DNA from: Ryuthela nishihirai | Taxonomy: Eukaryota; Arthropoda; Arachnida; Araneae; Heptathelidae | Direction of reading: 5' to 3' | Assembly (NCBI GenBank): GCA_038380435.1 | Contig: JAWZYU010000019.1 | Span: forward strand, 32,203,801 to 32,267,800 | DNA length: 64,000 bases | Shown here: positions 62,301-64,000 of the stretch, in pieces | How positions within the stretch are numbered: position 1 is the stretch's first letter | Layout: every line of letters begins with the position of its first letter | Translations under genes and position numbers: made by a program | The notes under the pieces: generated by a model | The model's input: only the letters and a program-made list of their open reading frames with translations | What the model was told of the DNA's origin: nothing | Database searches by the model: none

Positions 62301-62384
62301 GGTAGGTATAACTGGTAACCTGTACATACATGCTAGGTACAACTGGTAACCTGCACATACATGCTAGGTATAACTGGTAACCTG
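62301..62384. repeat. Tandem repeat, about 34 bp, 2.5 units
   Basis: TAGGTATAACTGGTAACCTG and TACATACATGC repeat directly after the SINE-B 3' end. Confidence 0.85.
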
Positions 62385-62493
62385 TCATGTATCAGTAGGT
62401 TGCAGTTTCGGCAGCTACCCTGGTTTATTTTCCAGGCAAGTCTTCACTATTTTTTTAAAGGCAACAAGATTTTACCTATGAGTTAATTAAAAC

Positions 62494-62730
62494 CAGGGCC
62501 TAATCTAGGGGGGAGGGCATACCCCCCACTTTCAGAATGCTAGTAAGAGTAATAGAGGCAAAAATTATTACACTTATTTATATTTCATGCCTTTTCAATA
62601 AATTGTTTAAAGACCGGTAAAACGGAAAGGAAAATGTAATAGTGCATTGGAAATCCAGTTTCCCGGCCCTCCCTTTTACATTTTTCCTGTTCGATTGTGT
62701 TTCATGGTCATATTCTAAATCTTGGCATGA
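62494..62730 (+). mobile_element. hAT-like MITE-1 copy, 3' end worn
   Basis: Starts CAGGGCCTAATCTAGGGG, then CTTTCAGAATGCTAGTAAG, TTTATATTTCATGCC and TTGGAAATCCAGTTTCCCGG. The right terminus cannot be placed. Confidence 0.8.
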
Positions 62731-63110
62731 CTGAAACTAATGTACACTGCCTGATCAAATTATTATGAATCACATGCCATGAAATTTCCCAAAGTATGCA
62801 AAATTTCTTACTGACGTTAGTATTCTACGTCCTATAAAAAACGTAAAGACATGGTAGGATAAAAAAAGTCAAGGGCGATATGGGTAAAAAGGGCTGATTC
62901 TGACTTCGAATGAGGATTCATCGTTGGAGCGCGATGGGCAGTCATCACCTCCGTAACGGAGGTAATAGAATTCAGCGGAAAATAACGGGGCACAATATCC
63001 CAAGTACAGGAAGAATGGCAACGCTCTCAAAAAACTTCCCCCAATCATGGCAAATGCGAGAGAAAAAAAGACTCTGACAGACAGGGAGGGGCAGGCTTTT
63101 ATTAGCATGG

Positions 63111-63446
63111 ACTGCAAGGCAAAACAGAGCTGATACATTTCATCAGCTGAGAGAGATGACTGCAAGGCAAAACAGAGCTGAAACATTTCATCAACTGAGA
63201 GAGATGACTGCAAGGCAAAACAGAGCTGATACATTTCATCAGCTGAGAGAGATGACTGCAAGGCAAAATAGAGCTGATACATTTCATCAGCTGAGAGAGA
63301 TGATTGCAAGGCAAAACAGAGCTGATACATTTCATCAGCTGAGAGAGATGACTGCAAGGCAAAACAGAGTTGATACATTTCATCAGCTGAGAGAGATGAC
63401 TGCAAGGCAAAACAGAGCTGATACATTTCATCAGCTGAGAGAGATG
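63111..63446. repeat. 48 bp minisatellite, 7 units, open on both strands
   Basis: ACTGCAAGGCAAAACAGAGC starts at 63111, 63159, 63207, 63255, 63303, 63351 and 63399. Each unit contains the inverted repeat AGCTGAT-acatttc-ATCAGCT. 48 is a multiple of three, so a minus frame (unit MYQLCFALQSSLSADE) extends to 185 codons (62869-63426) and a plus frame (unit EMTARQNRADTFHQLR) to 106. The downstream minus-strand part resembles no protein I know. Coding is unproven. Confidence 0.95.
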
Positions 63447-64000
63447 ACCGCTAGCAGACTTCAAAATCCATTTTAACGAGAACTACGAGAAGGAACTGAA
63501 AACTTTGAAATTTCGGAACTGTATCACGATACATATGACGAAGTATAAGAATTTGGTGAGTCAGTGTAGTTAATTTTGAGTTTTTTGGAGATCAGGTTTA
63601 ACTACAGTCCTTGGCTATCATTATTCCATCCATTGTTTTTCAAAGCGTTGAGATCAACCTGTTGGTGTATTTAATGGGAAACGTGGTGACCATCATTCTG
63701 TTGAGAGAAAAAAGAGTCTTCATTAGCTGTTTTTCCTAAAACGAGCTACACTTTGCTCTTTCTCGTCTTCCATTTATTCACCTGTAAAAGTTATTTTTTT
63801 CCGTTTTGTTCCGTTTTGAGGGATAAATGAAGGCATCTTTGGATTGATTAAGGGTAGTACTAATGAAATACTAGGATCGTCATTTTTCGAATCTCCTAAT
63901 AGTTTTAATTTACACCTTTAGAGAGTAATCAATATGAAAATACGAAAACATCGACACCACAGTTTGTTTCCCTTACCTCTATGGAGGGAGGGAGGAGCCA
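63447..64000. other. Unassigned right edge
   Basis: No gene or repeat recognised up to the window end. Confidence 0.3.

Overview
This window looks like non-coding, repeat-packed DNA from an animal nuclear genome, most likely an arthropod. The basis is AT-rich sequence, tRNA-headed SINEs by the dozen, Tc1/mariner, pogo/Tigger and hAT-type DNA transposons, LINE remains, large minisatellites, and a broken copy of a protein family known mainly from arthropod and Hydra genomes. An arachnid is my guess, from memory of similar repeats, and is not shown by the sequence. I see no convincing exon of a host gene, no true tRNA or rRNA gene, and nothing prokaryotic.

The only intact long reading frame is a 573-codon Tigger/pogo-type transposase (14265-15986, minus) inside a 2.2 kb transposon (14066-16249) whose ends are bounded by TA dinucleotides. 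Everything else with coding character is broken: the multicopy arthropod gene (244-2175), a Tc1 element (18410-19989), a mariner-related transposase between 0.5 kb inverted repeats (34495-37680), a mariner fragment (40560-40846), a LINE reverse transcriptase (48140-49560) and the C-terminus of another transposase (51876-52163).

Two SINE families dominate. Here I call them SINE-A (about 200 bp, serine/leucine-tRNA-like head, tail with an AGCAGCTGCT palindrome; about 10 pieces) and SINE-B (about 380 bp, tRNA-like head, 3' end in AACCC repeats and no poly(A); about 26 pieces). Several SINE-B copies are near-identical with clean 11-13 bp target-site duplications, so the family was recently active. 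Non-autonomous DNA elements with readable duplications include hAT-like MITEs (8 bp), TA-flanked Tc1/Tigger-like MITEs and a family of 0.56 kb near-palindromes.

The minisatellites are the most distinctive part: 32 x 77 bp (40770-43233), 14 x 37 bp (52254-52757), about 18 x 38 bp (57320-58015), 5 x 42 bp (59083-59300) and 7 x 48 bp (63111-63446). Two appear to have been seeded by transposon sequence: the 77 bp unit runs into a mariner transposase reading frame, and the 37 bp unit is an amplified piece of a transposon's own inverted repeat. Nesting (SINE in SINE, MITE in SINE, SINE in MITE, SINE in a broken gene) gives a relative history of insertions. I found no undescribed functional system; the novelty is in repeat birth and element architecture.
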